64,000 bases of DNA from Plutella xylostella (GCF_932276165.1 NC_064004.1:2304001-2368000); one strand, 5' to 3'. Numbered from the stretch's first letter, positions 36,901 through 51,900 are shown. Notes: a model not told the origin generated them from the letters alone. Made by a program: numbers and translations.

Positions 36901-39900
36901 TCCAGCTGACAACGGATGATGACGGTCACATCTCCGAGTCTACTGATGACTCCGCGGCTGATGAAGATGATGAGTGGGTGAGGAGCGTTCTATTATATTT
37001 GGAGCTAAAATTATTTTGTTACAGCAACTTGTAGCGTCAAAACGAATTGGTTCTGGTGGAATACGCTATTTTGCCGGCACAACATTTATACCTATACTGC
37101 ATTCATTTTTACTTGGCAAAAAATCTTGGTTTTAATTACGATAATAAACATTTTTTCCAGTAAACATTTCAGTGGTGTTTAATATTTATATTAAAATCTA
37201 GTTTTTAAATAATTTCATATAACAAGACACACAAAGATTGGTTACGTTTTGTGCCAATTACGAATGAATGCAGTGATGGAATAGATGGCTATGTAAAATA
37301 CTTTATAGCATGGTCTCAGTGACAATACTGTCAATGACATATTGCAGTATAAAAGGTATAGCATTCCCAGATAAAGAAACAATATGAAAATGCCTATAAG
37401 TATTGCCAAGTCACTGTAACTATAATAATATAAAGAAAACTAAAGATAAAATTACTAAATGTTGATTTATAAATTTCAAATTCAAATGGTTTAATCGACG
37501 TAAAATTTTACAATTACTCGATCTCTACTTACACTGGAAAGACTGCATCAAGAGATTTGTCATTTTTTTACATGTAATGTTTTTGGTGGGATAAGTATTT
37601 ACTACAGCTCAGAATAATAAAATTTATAATTGCATACCTTTTCCATAAACAAATCTTTTTTGTCTTAATCCTCAGAACACCGGATCCAGCCTCAAAGGCC
37701 GGCTGCTCTTCCCCCTGCTATCCATGCTGGATGTCTCCAGCAACATGTTGCGAAGTATACCGCCCTCCATACACGTGCTTACCAACCTCGCCGTGTTGAA
37801 TATTAGCGGGAATAAAGGTAGGGTTTATGATAATTATTGTTGCACATTTTACACCTATACATTAGTCCTACCCCAACGGATATCGGTTGTTTCGCCCTCT
37901 ATACACATGTTCTTCAACGTCGCCGTGATCAATATTAGAGGAAATAAATGCTTTGCGTCAAATACAGGCTTCTCATAATCATTATAACATATGTCATGTT
38001 ACACCTATTCCAAAACATCTGCATATTTACTTGTGATATCTCCTATCAGGCTTGAAGATTATGGCCATTTCCTGCAGTGTTTTTTTATGGTCTATGTTTA
38101 TATTGTTATTTTATTTTTATTGTTTGTATTTGTGATTAATGCTGCATAAAACCCTCATAAAAACCTCAAGTATAGTAACTGACAATAATATTGCCAGATA
38201 TAACGGATCTGCCGCCGCAAATGGGCCTGCTGTCGCGACTGTGGAACCTCAACACTGTCGGCTGTTCACTGCAGGAGCCACTCAGGTAGAAATAAAAACT
38301 ATTATGTTAGCAGTTTTTCATCTTAAACTTAGCACATATCAAATCCTTGGGTAAGTAATACGAGGTATAAAAACGAATGGTATAACATTCACAAGGTATA
38401 CGCCCATATGATATAAATTTATTAAGTATAACGATCACTGTGCATAACAAACGAAAGGCATAATTACTAAATACATAATTTCGTTAAGAATAACGTTCAA
38501 AAAGTATAATTTCAATTGATATAACGATTAAAATGCATAACGTTTATAACATATATTCTACAACGGATATAATTATCATAATGTATAATGCACAAAAAGT
38601 ATAAAAGATTGTCGTATCGTATTTTCATTATTATTGACGTTATGTGTGGGGAACGCTCCGCTCCGCTTCGCTGCGCTCCGCTTTAGTTTCGCCGAACATG
38701 TGCACCTAACACGCTCCTCCTCGCTTTGCTCGTCGTCGCACCTATCTTTAGGTTTTGGTACTAGGGGTTTTGACATTATTATTATTATTGGTGCTATGTG
38801 GGGAGACGCTCCGCTTTGGTTTCGACGATCATGTGCACCTAACACGCTCCTCCTCGCTTTGCTCGTCGTCGCACCTATCTTTAGGTTTTGGTACTAGGGG
38901 TTTTGACATTATTATTATTGGCGCTGTGTGGGGAGACGCTCCGCTCCGCTTCGCTGCGCTCCGCTTTGGTTTCGACGAACATGTGCACCTAACACGCTCC
39001 TCCTCGCTTTGCTCGTCGTCGCACCTATCTTTAGGTTTTGGTGCTAGGGGATTTGACGGTGTTGGGTAATTAAACACAGATTATGAACTTTATACTAAAT
39101 GATAGTATATATTTTAATCGATATACGTAATGTATGTTATACGAATTGATATTAGTCCTTGTAAGGGGGGGGGGTGCACTATGTAAATGTCAGGTAGTTA
39201 GAGGTGAAAAGACGGGTGTACGTTAAGATGGTTTATTGAGAACTAAAATTACATGGCAACCAAATGCAGTGACAAACAATGTGCTAAATTAACAGAAAAT
39301 GCATAATTTAAGATCATATTGGTCAGTAGGTCGCACATGCCTGCATTAATGCATGCATAAGAGTTGTACTTTGTACATTCTCCCATCTCCAGAATAGAAT
39401 ATAGTAACTAAATTTATAATGCAACAATTATAAAAAAATTAATTAAAAAAAGTTAACTATAGAAGTAAAATAATTAAACTAATATGAAGTAGTAAGTACT
39501 AATTGCCAAATACAATCTGATTAAAATAATAACTTAAAAGGAAGTTAAAAAGTCTTTAAATGCAATAAAAACAAGAAACTTCTAAAAATATGTCCGTAAA
39601 GGTAAATCACTTAAAATTATCTAAATTATTGTTCTAAATGTCTCTATATTATTAATTAGTCCAAATTGTTCATGTTTTGTCAAATTTTACTAGTCTTTTC
39701 ATCATTGGTGACGTAGCTTGATCTACACTTAACACAGATTGACTCATAGCGCGACACTGATCCACATTAACACTTATTGCGTTGGGCCTCACTGCACTCA
39801 TTTCAATGTCACGATTGTTTTGCTTTATTTGCCCTTTAATTTTAAACATGTAACAACTAATCACTATAACTGCTACAACGCCGAAAGTCAGTACTCCGTA

Positions 39901-42900
39901 GATCATGATGTAGTGATGCAGATCATGCGATGAGACTGTAACTATTGCAGACTGCTCCTTCAACGTTTGAATGTCTTTGTTGATTTTGTCAAACTGTTTG
40001 TCGTGTACTTCCATTTGGAAATCCTGTGTCGGTATTGATGTGTTGATCACCTCGTTCAGAGGTGACATCTTCGGGACCTCAATTACAGAATTTTGCACTA
40101 TCAATTTGCTATTTAATTCGTCATGTGCATAAATAGTGAAGTCATCGCCTTTGACAACGCAACCTTGATGTAATTTGATGAGTCCGTTGCCGAGTAAGCG
40201 TTTTGAAGTCATTGCTCCGGGGCAAATAATTCGTACTAAGCATTCTTTGCAGCACGCGTACAACCAAGTGTCACCGTCATGTAACTTGACCCATTTATCA
40301 CTGCAATCAGCTGTTCGTTCCGTATTGCAGTACGTCACGCCTTTGTTTGTTTTTAAATTGATATTACATATTGAATTGGACACTTGCATATTATACTGTG
40401 GGTGATTAACCTTGCAAAAAATCTGTTGATCGTTTGGGATTAGACAACTCGAAATATCTTCTGCGTTCAGAGGGATGATTAATCCTTTCATTACATTAAA
40501 TGCGACATACTCCGTGGCTGCATAGGTATTTAATACACTCTTTCCTTGATAATGTGGTAGATTCACGACTCTATCAAGTTCATATTTGTCATGTGCCATC
40601 AGTGGGATTTTTATTTCCATAATAAGATAGTTCCTTGTCAATCGTACCTGTCCTCTCAGTAGTTTGTAAATATAAATAAAGTTATCCCTTACATCTGGTA
40701 AGGTTAAATCTGTAGGTACATGCTTTGATACGAAGCTAAGGTGCTCTTTTAACTGTTCTGACGGTAAGAGGTGCACATCAACGTGACCTTGATACATATT
40801 TGTCAATGTATTTATTAAAAATTGTTGTATAGCTTTTAGGTTTGCAATAATGCGATCGGCTGTAGTACTCGCCGTTAACACGTAGTAGAGATGTTCGTAA
40901 AACACCTTTGATTCATTCATACGTAACTTGATATCCTCTATCTGTTTATAAATAAGTTTAAATTGTGTGTTCATTATCGCCTCGTTTCTTTTTATGATAT
41001 TTTGCTGAGCTTCAAAAATAGTAGTTTGGTTTTTAATTAATTGTAATAGATGTTCATCGTTTTGACGGATCTTTCCGATATCTTCCTCATATTTATCTGC
41101 GAATCCTTGATCTAGAACCCCAAATAATACATTTGTGACCGAACCTACTGCATTGATTAGGCCTCTCTTTCGTCTTGTAATGTGATGAGATTGCAGAATG
41201 GAGTTGTAATACATTAACTCGTTCATATCGTGGTCTAATTGTCGGATAATTAATTCAGAGTGGGTGTCGTATTCTTGTTTGCGGGCGAAGTTTTTGATGT
41301 GCATTACGTAATTTTCTATGTCATTGATCCCTTGCCAATAGGTGCTCATATTATAGTATGTAACCAATTTCCAGTCATCTCTGATTAGTAGTAGTTCCGA
41401 TATTTTGTCAAAGTATAGCATTTTGCTGGGTTGCAGTTCTGTGATTTGAAAGTAGGTAACATTTTCTTGCAATGTTGGTGTTATAATCATCATGAAAAAC
41501 ATAAATGCATAACAAAGTAAGCTTGCAACTGTTATTTTCTTTTTTGTAGATCTCGTTCTTTGCTGTTTATTTTGCTGAGTAGTGTCATCTTCTTCGTCTG
41601 TGTCAGTGTCAGTGTCATTTGTCAGTAGTTTTGCCAACTTTGTGATAGGTCTTTTTAGGTATCCTCTTGCAGTTTTTAGCAAAACCACTCTTACGCGTTT
41701 GTCAGTTCCGGGAAAGGTTTCAACCACTCTCCCCATGCCCCACCTGCCAGCGGGCAGGTTCTCCTCTTTTATGCATACAATGTCATTTATCTGTAAGTCT
41801 TTTTGACTCGTCTTCCATTTGCTTCGTGATTGCAGCTGTGTAAGATATTCGTTCGACCATGTCTTCCAAAAGTCATTACTCATTTTCCTCACTAATTGCC
41901 ACCTTTTCCTTATGTCAATTTGCTCAGTTTCCGGTTCCGCTACTGAGTGTATGGGTCCACCAATGAGAAAGTGCCCTGGTGTCAAGATGTCAAGTTCTGT
42001 GTCGGCCTCAGTCAGCGTGCAAAGAGGTCTTGAGTTGAGACAAGCCTCTATTTGGCACAATAAAGTGGTAAACTCCTCGTACGTCAATTTTTGATTTCCG
42101 ATGACTCGATGCAAATGATACTTCATGCTTTTAACGGCATCTTCCCAAAGGCCTCCTGCAGTTGGCCATGCGGGAGCATTGAAATGCCATGTCACGCCCA
42201 TCTCGCTGACGTCTTTTAAAAATGTAGTGTCAATGCATTTTAAACAATCTTGGTATTGCTGTTTCAGGATCCTGTCTGCACCAATAAAGTTTGTTCCTTG
42301 ATCGCTATAGCATGCCTCTGGTTTACCTCTGCGGGCGCAAAAGCGTTTAAATGCAGCCAAGAATGAGGGTGTGTCAAGGTCGGTCACCATTTCGAGGTGT
42401 ATTGCTTTTGTTGCTAGGCACACGAAGACTGCAATGTAACCCTTCAATGTGCGTATTCCTCTGCCTTTGTTAGCCTTAACCTCTACGTGGCCTGTATAGT
42501 CAACGCCAGTATGGGTGAACGGCCTTGATATTGTCACGCGGGGTTTTGGCAGGTCTGCCATCAGCTGATTATTTTGTTGTGGGCTATATCGGCGGCACGT
42601 CACACAGCGATGAAGCTGACTCTTCACTGTTCTATGACCTGATAGTATCCAATACTTTCTGCGTAGGTATGTCAGTGTCAATCGGGGTCCGCCATGCAAA
42701 AGTACTTCGTGTGCTTGTTTGATAATCAGCTCTGTTAATCTGCTTTTGCTAGAAAGTATGATTGGTTTTTTCATGTCATCTGGCAATGCTGATTTCGTCA
42801 ATCTTCCACCTAGCCGCAGTATTCCATTTTCATCTAAAAACGGATTTAAACTTAGTAGGGGGCTTCTCCTGCTAACGTTTTGCTTAGTTTTCAGTCTGGT

Positions 42901-45900
42901 TATGTCATCTCCAAATTCATGTAATTGCACATTTCTAATGATCGTATGTAAAGCGTTCGTCAACTCAGCTGATGTGAGGTATGCCGGTTTGTTTGTCCTT
43001 GATATTTTGCTTCTTAGAATCCACGCTACGATTCGCGTAACATGACTCAACTTACTATGGCGATATAGTAGCTCGAGTACAATGTCAGACGGCTGCAGTT
43101 TTGCTGAATTGACTTGTTTATTTTTAGCTTCCATTTGTATGTTATTGTCAACAGCTGATGTTACGATCGGAGTTTGCAGTTGTAGTTCGGGGTTTTTTAT
43201 CCATTGTGGACCTTCCCACCAGAGAGAATGATGCTGCAACTGAGCTGGTGTTAGACCTCTCGTTGCACAATCGACAGCATTTTCTTCCGACTTCACGTAG
43301 CGCCACGACGATGCAGGTATGGCGGAAGTAACTTGTTTTACTCTATTCGCTACGAAACTTTTCCACTTTTTGGGGTCGCCTTGTAGCCATCCTAGGACGA
43401 TCATTGAGTCGGTCCAGGCATGCACAGTGATGTTATGGCTATGGTAATCAATGTTTTCCAATGCTTTTGTCATGATCTGCGCCAAAAGAACAGTTGCACA
43501 TAGTTCCAGGCGCGGTAACGTGATAGTTTTATTTAGTGGTGCAAGTTTTGATTTTGCTACTAGCAATCGGACTATTGTATCCCCATTGTCTGTCAGTGTT
43601 TTTATCCAAATGCCGGCCGCAAATACTTTTTGAGACGCATCACAGAATCCGTGGATTTCAAAACTTTTTGTCAAATTCCCTACCCATCTTGGGATGTCAA
43701 ATGCTTCAATTAAACACATGTCAGCTTGCAGTTTTCTCCAGTCCTTGGTTAATGATTCGGGTATGATGTCATCCCAACCTTCGACGGTTGTCCACACTGT
43801 TTGAAATAGCAATTTAGCCTTTATTGTGATTGGGGTTAGCCAGCCTAAGGGGTCGAATAACTTCGATATTTGCGAAAGAAGCATTCTTTTTGTCAGCGGT
43901 TTGTCATTGGTGTCATTATTTTTATTTTTAAATGTAAATTTGTCTGATTGGGGAATCCACTGTAAACCTAATGCTTTTGTTGTTTCCTTATCTTTGAATA
44001 CAATCGGTTTATTTTTCTGATCTTCTGGTAGATGCTCTAGTAATGCTGGATGATTGCTGGACCATTTGCGTAAATTAAATCCTGCACTTTTTAACATGTT
44101 AATAAGTTGTTGTTGTTTTTCTAATGCAGTTGCAATGCAATGTGCTCCACTCATGACGTCATCCACGTAAACCTCTCGTTCAATCACCTGTGCTGCTAGC
44201 GGATACTTATGTGCCTCATCCTGTGCTAACTGCTTGAGCGTTCTTAAAGCAAGGTACGGCGCTGCCTTTTCTCCAAATGTCAAAGTACAAAGGTCATATT
44301 CTTGAATCGGCTCGTGTATGTCATTTCTCCATAATATCTTTTGCAATGGTTGCATGTTTTCTGCTACTAATATCATCCTATACATTTTCTCGCAGTCGGC
44401 TGAAAACACATGTTCATACGTGCGCCATCTAATCAGTACAGCTTGTAAATCCTGATGTAATTTTGGGCCACATTCCATTAGGTCGTTAAGGCTGAGTCCC
44501 GATGATGTTTTTGAGGATGCATTGAACACTACTCTGAGTTTTGTAGTAGTAGAGTCGGGTTTTACTACCCCATGATGCGGCAAAAAACATTCGATGTCCG
44601 ATTGGCTTGTGCTCTTTTTCATATGTTCCAAATCAATATATTCCTGCATAAATTTCTTGTAACTGTCAGATAATTCGGTGTCATTACTAAGCTTCTTTTC
44701 CAGGCGATGGAACTGGGCCAGTGCTTTTCCCTTTGATTCTCCTAACTTTTCTTTGTAATCGGCCACCATGGGTAGCTGTACTTCATACTGTCCATTCTGT
44801 AAACGTCTGGTAGTGCTGACGTAAAGGTCCTCACAGTATTGCTCTTGAGATGTCATATTTTTGGCTTCAGTAATTTCCTCCATTTCCCAATATTTTTTGA
44901 TGTCATCTGTATTATTTGTAATGACGTGGCAGTTGTAAGTTCTGCCCGTACCGCTTCCTCCTGACAAAATCCATCCTAATTTTGTCTGCTGTGCACAAGG
45001 TTGTAAATCTGTGCCTGTCAGCAATCCTCCCATTATGATTTGAGAATGCACACTAGCGTCTAGTAAAATGTCAATTGATCGTGAAATATTGTAATCTGGG
45101 TCAGCAAGTGTCAGATGTTCGATATGCGACCAATTCTTCTTCTCAAAAGTTACGTTAGGCAAGTTGCTTACTACGCGCGACATGACTAATGCATCTGTTT
45201 CAAATGTAAAGTCGTTGTGTCGGGACATGCATGTAAGGTTTACTTTTCCTCGGCTTTTGTTTGTCACGGAACCCACTCCTGCTATGCACGCGTTGTATTG
45301 AGTCCTTTGCAATCCTAATTTTTGGGCCGCCGACTCGGTAATCAGTGTAACTTGAGAGCCGGGGTCAATAAATGCTCGAAGTGTCATGTAGGTACCATCC
45401 GTGGCCTTCACTTTTAACAGGGCTGTTGCTAACATGATTTCGTCATCGCTTCCTATAGCATAATGTACGTTACGTTTTTGATGGTTTCCTGGTGTAAATG
45501 GTGTTGATGTTGGGGACATTTTAGTTGCAGTGGATGTCGTTGGTTTCATAGAAAAGGCCTTGTGCAGCAACGTATTATGTGCAGCGTTGCATTCGCGACA
45601 TCGTTTTTCTGACTTGCAATAATTTTTAGAGTGATAATACAAGCAGTTTTTACATATGTTAAATTGGGCCATATGTTTTAATTGAACATCAGGTGACACA
45701 CTTAAGAATTTGGTGCATTTGAATAAATCGTGGTCTTGGCGACAAAAGGAACATGATGACTTGTGTTCTTGAATATGCATTGCGTTATTGTACGATGGCT
45801 TGGAAAAATTGGTTCTGTATTCCCGATGGTAATTTTGTTGGTTGTCATTAAATGGTTTATGCAGTGTCATGTTGTCAGGTTTTTTCTTTGTCACGGGCTC

Positions 45901-48900
45901 CAGGGCGGTAAATTTTCCCTCTAGGAAATCCATAAACTCCTGAAGTTTCGCTAACTGACGCGGCGATTTTCTGTACTCCATGTAGTCGGTGTAAGTTTGC
46001 GTATCTAACTTTTCACACAAAATGTGCACTAATATCGGATCCCAATTCATAGTATCTACGCCTAGGTTATTAATGGCATGTATTACTTCCATAGAGGTGT
46101 CAAATAGCTTTTTGATTTCGAATGCAGATTGGGTTTTTACATTAGGCTGTCTCAAAAATAATTGTATTTGTTTGGTGAAAAGAAGTTGCAAATTATTGTA
46201 ACGATGTGTCAGCAGATCCCAGCAGGCGTCATAATTCTCGGCACTAATGTGTAGATGCTGTACGATACGCTCCGCTTCTCCCTTCAGTTTGCACTTTAAT
46301 ATTTGCATTTTGTGGGACTTGCTCATGTTAGGGTTCTTATGTATTGATTCTGAGAACAAGTCCATAAATGTAGGCCACTGAGAATAATTCCCACTGAAAA
46401 TAGGTATGTCAACTTTGGGTGCAGTTTGTTGCGAATGGTCAACAAAATTCAACTTCATGTTCAGTTGCTTTTTCATATCCTTAAATGATTTTTCATGCAG
46501 TAAATATTGATTGTTATAGGTCTCATCCCTCCCCTCTAGAATGCTATCTATTTGTAAATGCAAGATGTCAATGGTATTCCAACGTCCTTTCAGAGATTTT
46601 ATCTCGTCCTCTATCTCCCATTTCTCTACTAGATTGTCAAGATGTAAGCTGTCAATAAGACGGATTAAAGATCTAAAGTTGCTTCTCTGAGTCCTCATGA
46701 GCTCTAGAACCTTCTCATCCTTTATTTGCAAAGTGTCAATACCCTCTCCAGATGCTTCCATAAATATGTCAAATGTCACTTTCTTCTCCGGCGGGGGTGG
46801 CGGCGGTGTCAATGGTTTAGGTTTTAAAAGCTGAACGATTTCGTCCTTAATTTGCATAACAAAATCATAAATATTTTCTGTATAATATTGATGCGTTTTA
46901 TCCTCTTCCTGCATCAAAAGCTGATGATTCTCTTCGAATGTACGCCAGAGCTCATCTATCCTTGACGCTCTCGCCTGTCTATATTCAAGGGTCTTCCGTT
47001 CACGAGGATCCTTTTTGATGTTTCGCGACATCCTCTTGATGTCCTCCATGACGGCGGCTTGCTTCTCTAATAGACCTTCCATGTTGGTCGAATTAGGTAT
47101 GCAATGAAATAGTTATAAAAGGAAAGATCTTACTTGAGTTTCTGCAACAACGCCAACTTATCTCCGAAGTAATGCACTGCAATCCAATCACTTGCACGAA
47201 AATGTCAAAGTTTTATGTCAATAAATGTCACTGGTTTTGATTCCGCGGACCTTACGTACACGACACGCGACGCGAGGGCCTTAATCGAAGGACCAAAAAA
47301 AAATGTAAGGGGGGATGGGTGCACTATGTAAATGTCAGGTAGTTAGAGGTGAAAAGACGGGTGTACGTTAAGATGGTTTATTGAGAACTAAAATTACATG
47401 GCAACCAAATGCAGTGACAAACAATGTGCTAAATTAACAGAAAATACATAATTTAAGATCATATTGGTCAGTAGGTCGCACATGCCTGCATTAATGCATG
47501 CATAAGAGTTGTACTTTGTACAGTCCTCGTAAGTATTATATATTTTGATTTTATATAAAATGTACGTTATACCAATTGAATCTTATACCTTATGAAAATA
47601 TAGATTTTGTTGTTATACGTAACGTTCATTATATGTTGTGAACGTTATTAATGTGAAATTATACATTTCGTTTTTATACGTCGCAATACGCACCCCAAAT
47701 CCTTGAATCCGTAATACCGTCACTTCCATTTGAAGTGTATTTTTTTTGCGATTCTTTAAAAACATAATGGATGGATCTTGAAATTCATTGTTGAATCATC
47801 GATGACTTACACAAACTCTTCTCGCAAGACAATTTCATATTGTGTAGTAAGACAAGTGTTACTAACATAATCATATTGAGCCTAAAGTAATGTCCAAAGC
47901 TATTTCTCTGATTGCAGATAGCGCATTCACATTTTAACATAACTTATTTTATTTTTTAGGTCCATGGTCCAGTCCGGTAAATACAGAAGCATGGACATAG
48001 TCGGCTACCTCAAGTCGGTGCTGCAAGAAGCTCGTCCGTACTCCACTTGCAAGCTCATGATTGTGGGACTGCAGGTAAAGTGAGATTTTAGAGGAGTGTA
48101 AAATATGTGCATATAAGTTTGGACAATTATATTGTATTTATAAACTTTGGATGATTATTGGCTCATGTTGATGCCATTTACAGTGTCTTAAAATATTAAG
48201 TGTGGTCTGGCACTATCTATTTTTTTAATTATATAGGTATACTTTAAGCACTTTTAAAAGTTTGTTTTTATTTTAAAACTGTTTTGTTTCAGGGTATCGG
48301 TAAAACTAGTCTGCTAGAATGCTTACGACAGGAATCCGCTATCGTGCACAGAAGAAAACCAACGGAGGTAAACTACATTTCAATTAATAAAACAAATCAA
48401 ATCCTTCTTTACAAACAATACACTAACCGTCCCAAATTCATTTTAACAAACATTACACTTGTCCCTACAGCACTGGGCTAAACGCATGGGCAACAAGGCT
48501 GCTCGCCGCGGCAACATGTCCACGGTGGGGGTGGATATAGGCACCTGGATCTATGAGAAGAGTCGCTCTAATCGACCCCCAGTCACGTTCAGGACTTGGG
48601 ACTTTGGAGGGCAGCAAGAGTAAGCATTAAAAATATTATAGTCTTTAACTTGATTCAACAGTTTGTCTTATTTATTTATAAATAAATTAGATGTTATCGG
48701 AAAAATACATTCTGACGCTTGCCTCTCCCATCCTATAAACGTTTTCAATCCAACTTTCTATAAGTTTTTTAGGATTCTGTACCTCAAAATGTAGAAACGG
48801 AACCACTAGGAAACAATTTGTTGTCCGTCTGTCTGTAAAGATATTTTTTTTTTATTGACTGTTATCTAGTATCATTGTCAAACGATAACAAATGAACGCA

Positions 48901-51900
48901 GCGATATTATTTTAAAGCCAATTGCCATGAGTATGTTATTTGTAATAATCAATTCATTTGTTTCAGATACTACGCTACACATCAGTACTTTTTGTCTCGT
49001 CGGTCCATATACTTGGTTGTGTGGAAAGTGACAGATGGAAAGGCGGGACTGGCTGGTGCTATACAGTGGCTTAGGTAAGAATTAATTATGTGTTTCTAAT
49101 TTACAAAATCGTTTTTCATGGTCAGAACTACCAATAATTTATACTACATTTGCCAATTTATATAAGTCCTAAAATCCGTATCCAGCCGTGTAATAATTTT
49201 TTTTATTTACTGATACTGTATTATTTAAATTTTCTAGATTAAAAAGCTCCGTAAATAAATGCTTAAATGGATTCGTTTTAAATTCATCTGAACTAATATT
49301 ATATTTACTTTCCAGATCAATACAAGCCCGGGCGCCCGGCTCTCCGGTTATAATGGTGGCCACACACTACGATCAAGTGTCTAATGTAAGTAAAAGGATA
49401 AAATGTACTTGGACATTTTTGTCTTGGGTGGACATATATGGCTATGTGGGAGATATCAAAAAATATAATAGTTTTGAAATGTAAAAAAAAAAACTTTTAT
49501 GTTATTCGGGATTGTTAGCATAGCATACCAAATTTCATCAAATTATGATCAGTTGTACATTCATGTAGAGGTAGGTACATTCTCACAAACTTTTTACCCG
49601 TATAACATTAGTGTGATGTATGCCAACGTCGATTTCAGATTTCAAAACCATCTCTTTTATACTCACAAAGTAACCATTGTCCACAGAGTACTCTCCCAGA
49701 GAGCGAGAGTCCGGAAGCGCTGCAGCGGCTCATCAGATCCTCGATCATGGGGGCGCCCGACGCCGACAAGATGGGTCTCCCACGGGTCATGGACTCTGTT
49801 GAGGTATGTATGTAAAATAAAAATAGTCAGCAAAAGAAATATGTACCTATAACCCCCAGCGCAAACACTGACCTGACAGGTGATAGATGACATGAAAAAT
49901 ACTTACAACAGTGCTGGTTTGTATGTACTTGTATGTATCGATAAAATATTATTGATCCACCTATGAATCTTGGGATATGTTAATCTATTTTCTTCGCTGT
50001 AAATATTTTTTGCAAAAACTGAGAGAATAAAATGCTTTCGTTTTGTAATTAGTACCTATATCTCGGTACCTATATATCGTCTCGTCATTTAATACTCAAT
50101 AAGTATATATTTTTTGTTTCAGGTTTCTTGCAGCACCCGCCACAATATACGACTGTTGGCTGATATAATCTACACCATCGCTTACAGTGTGAAGCCACCA
50201 GGTAAAATTTATATTTAGATTCTAGCAAGTACTGATATAATGCGGTATTTAATAGTGTCTACGGCATATGATAAGTGGACACCCGTTGCTATAAGCTACT
50301 ATCCCAATTTCAAAAACAGAGTAACTTACTAGTTCTTTATGTATATTTATATATTCATTGGTATGTTCAGTTCATATGTGTATGTTGTGTGTAGCTACTA
50401 ATAATTAAATCTTTAGGTACAATATAGGTACCAGTCAAAAACATTGAATTTATTTGCTTTTCGGCATTTTTCCAAGTTTGATGAAAATAATTAATAGTAC
50501 CTATAAAGTACCTATTATTTTTCCAGGCAGCAAAGAGCCTATGCTCGAGCAACGCGTGCCCTGCACGTACCTGGCTCTGGAGGAGTGCGTGGCGCACCTC
50601 GCCGCCGAGTTGCCCGAGCCCGTGTTGAAGCACCACGACTACAAGAGACTGGTGTGTGAAATGTGACGTTTTAAATTTACTTAGCCGGCCCTGGCAGAAT
50701 ACCAGTGCTGTGATTATTTAATAATAATCATACTGAGTCAGAATCTTTTTGCTAACATGATAAATACACATTTTGTACATACAGCGCTTTGAAAGTATAC
50801 TGACTGAGCAGAACAGCAATAGATTTAATTTCGTTTAGATGTTCGGTTTTAGTCTCCCTAAATGTGTATTTCTTGTTCTAGGTAACACAATACATGCAAC
50901 AGAAGGGGATGCGCCTGTTCCGTGACTCTGCTGAGCTGCATCAGGCCACCATGTTTCTACATGAAAACGGTAAGAAACTACTCTACTTTCCATCCATTCA
51001 AAGGTTGTCTGGAAGAAGTCGCTTTTAGCGATAACAACGCCAATTGTACTTGTTTTTTATTAGAGTAAGATTTTTGTGTTAAAGAATTAATAGGCATCAG
51101 TGACCATTTTTTCTGATTTAAACGCTTTTACTAATACTAAATACATAAGAAAAAGTACCCTGATACGCTACTTTTACAATTTACTCTATGTCCCTCGGTC
51201 GTTACAGAAGTTGTTAGTTTGTTTTTTAATCTCAAATACTAAATTGACAGATTCTGAGCGGTTCATCAATGAATAATGAATGAATAAATGAATGAATAAA
51301 TATATTTATTTCACAAATAAGCTTAACCTAATACATCCCACAAAACCAAGTACATATTGGTTTGTCTGTGGGGAGGGAGTCGCACTTCTTTTTCTATGAT
51401 TACTTATACTTAAAAAATTTTAACTTAACATTTTCTTAACTTTACAAAAGATAGACATACCTAACGTTACATACATAGACATATTGTTGATTATTAATGT
51501 TATATAGGGTAGGTTATAGGTTTTTAATTAGCAATAATTACATAGCTATATTTTGTAGAAGGAAAGTTTTATATAATCTTGAAAATGTATTTTTATTTGG
51601 TTCATTTCTTATATGGATAGGCATCTCATTATATAACAATGGAATTCTGCGCTGTAACAATAGTCGATTGTCCCGCCAATAGAAGCTGGAGAATCGGCTG
51701 TTGATGAACCGTTTACAACTTTTTATACATCATCATCATCATCATTATCAGCCCGTATCTGCCCACTGCTGGGTATAAGCCTCTTCCCTATCACGCCCTC
51801 TCTTCCGGTCCTGTGCGAGTCTAGTCCAGTGTCTACCGGCCACCTTAACAATGTCATCAGACCATCGGGCCGGCGGTCTGCCTATTCCTTCTTTTATACA

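Larger units (their letters stand above)
39160..47522 (-). mobile_element. Complete BEL/Pao retrovirus-like element in Lrrk intron 22
   Basis: 8363 bp on the minus strand. LTRs are 47304-47522 (5') and 39160-39377 (3'), TGTACAAAG...CTTACA, differing by one or two substitutions and a G-run indel. The target duplication GTCCT is at 39155-39159 and 47523-47527 (5 bp, usual for BEL/Pao). A single ORF carries gag, pol and env. It is antisense to Lrrk. Confidence 0.95.
38350..47695. mobile_element. Foldback-like element, split by the BEL insertion
   Basis: The left end (38350-39159) has ggtataaaaacgaatggtat and the right end (47523-47695) has its inverted counterpart atacatttcgtttttatacg. Both arms are rich in GTATAAC/AACGTTAT words spaced by 12-25 bp. 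The element is about 0.98 kb without the BEL element. Class uncertain. Confidence 0.55.

Noticed and set aside
38576..39077. Minus- and plus-strand ORFs of 82-104 aa
   Set aside because: Created by the three-copy CGCTCCGC tandem repeat; the repeated peptide mirrors the repeat.
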